Shown: in pieces, positions 62,907-64,000 of the stretch | How positions within the stretch are numbered: position 1 is the stretch's first letter | Layout of the letters: every line of letters starts with the position of its first letter | Assembly (NCBI GenBank): GCA_027574665.1 | Contig: CM050655.1 | Location: 14,875,170-14,939,169 of the forward strand | DNA from: Rhynochetos jubatus | Taxonomy: Eukaryota > Chordata > Aves > Eurypygiformes > Rhynochetidae | Direction of reading: 5' to 3' | DNA: 64,000 nucleotides | Notes under the pieces: generated by a model | The model's input: only the letters and a program-made list of their open reading frames with translations | The model's database searches: none | Told to the model about the DNA's origin: nothing | Made by a program: the position numbers and the translations under genes

Positions 62907-64000
62907 ACCACAAAGTTATTGTGAGCACTCCTGGCTAGACATGTTGCACAGTTAGACGTAGCACATTACATCTAGGCCAATAAACTAATTAGATAGTAAA
63001 TATTAGAAGACCTACTCATTCATTAGACTAATTGAGCTAATGCTGTCCAGACATTAAAACACGGGGAAAGAAAGCTATATGCAAACAAAACAGCTGTAAT
63101 GACTTTCTGATAAATAATTTCAGGCTGAATAAGGCTGGAGGATATTACTCAAGGGTAGCAGAAAGATTTCCTTTGCACAGCAGCAATAATCTATATCTCC
63201 ACAGAGAATTTAAATACATGATTGAGATCTGCAGCACACTATGTTCACTGCAGATGTAGCGGTCATGTTTTCATCAGAAACCAGCATCCCCAAATTCACA
63301 TCTGGTTTTCAGAAATATACTCCATTTACATGTACTGTATTTATGGAAAAATGGACAAAAGGTGCTTGAAATAAAAGGGTTGGAAAGAATGAGAAAGAGA
63401 AGCAGTCATTAGAATTCAGAATCTTACTTATTTGTTACTTTCTCAACAAAATATAATCCAAAGAAAAGAGAAAAAATTGAGCTTCTAGGTCTTCCATACC
63501 TAGACTACTGTAATCCTGTTTTTTAAAATTGAGATTTTAAATAGATATTAATTCAGCTTATTAGCTCTGAGCTAAAATTGTTCCAAACTGAATCTTGTTA
63601 ATTCGGAATTCTTTTTTTTTATTATTTGTGTCTGAAAAATAAAGCACAAAAGCTTCATTCACTCTGACACAAAGTCCCATTGCTGATAGTAGGTCTCTAC
63701 TGTAGCTGTAAATGAACAGTTTCTGAGTACAGCCTTTTCCCTAATGTGATTCTGTTCTCTCATTTGTAGTAGTTTAGCAAAGAACAGAAGGACAATACCC
63801 ACTTTATAACCCTTTTTTCTGATATATCAATGGGAGCTTGGGAATTGTCTGACCCGTTTGCCATTCGAACAGCAGGACAGCAGGCATGCAGTTGTAGAAT
63901 GTCTGTGTGTACGTGCATGTTAGCATACAACGAGCACACATATCACAGCAAGGTGTCAGAAAAAGCCAAGTCCGCAAAGGTTTTTTCCCACATCACATCC
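62907..64000. other. Non-coding stretch to window end
   Basis: No open frame or RNA gene supported. The segment 63030-63240 combines CAGCTGTAATGA, GATAAATAATTT and similar transcription-factor-like cores and resembles a conserved non-coding element. This cannot be tested from one genome. Confidence 0.45.

Overview
This window looks like vertebrate, almost certainly avian, nuclear DNA. It is AT-rich, CpG-poor and has no bacterial-type gene layout. It carries two full-length copies and one fragment of an LTR family I recognise from bird genomes, beginning TGTCCTGGTTT..GGGA.AGAGTTAATTTTC and ending TTAAACCACAACA. It also has many of the T/G-rich and A/C-rich low-complexity tracts common in birds. 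No rRNA, tRNA, CRISPR array or intact multi-exon gene could be recognised. Most of the 64 kb reads as intron or intergenic sequence.

Layout. 0-12 kb: non-coding, with a pyrimidine-rich stretch, a perfect 11-bp hairpin near 770, short microsatellites and a diverged LTR fragment at 3.35-3.47 kb. 12.3-13.2 kb: the best coding candidate, a minus-strand open frame with balanced codon use ending in a stop at 12987. It is followed on the minus strand by an AT-rich stretch with two AATAAA signals that looks like a 3' UTR. 13-46 kb: mostly intron-like DNA with several short minus-strand segments bounded by good splice sites. Those at 15.2, 18.1, 42.2 and 45.5 kb have a reading phase that would connect to the 13 kb exon. 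A solo LTR lies at 20.5-21.1 kb (plus orientation) and another at 32.9-33.5 kb (minus orientation). 46-58 kb: non-coding, with GC-richer islands at 55.4-56.0 and 57.2-57.5 kb; the first holds the longest ATG-initiated open frame (212 codons), of unknown meaning. 58.69-58.81 kb: a TATA box followed by a dense CpG cluster and a consensus splice donor, the best promoter/first-exon candidate. 59-64 kb: non-coding, with an acceptor-bounded plus-strand open frame at 62.7 kb.

How it may fit together (inference): the window may span the 3' half of a long-intron minus-strand gene whose last coding exon is at 13 kb. A separate plus-strand transcript may start near 58.73 kb. I could not name either gene. 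Every exon call rests on splice-site sequence and open frame only, and needs RNA-seq or a protein search.
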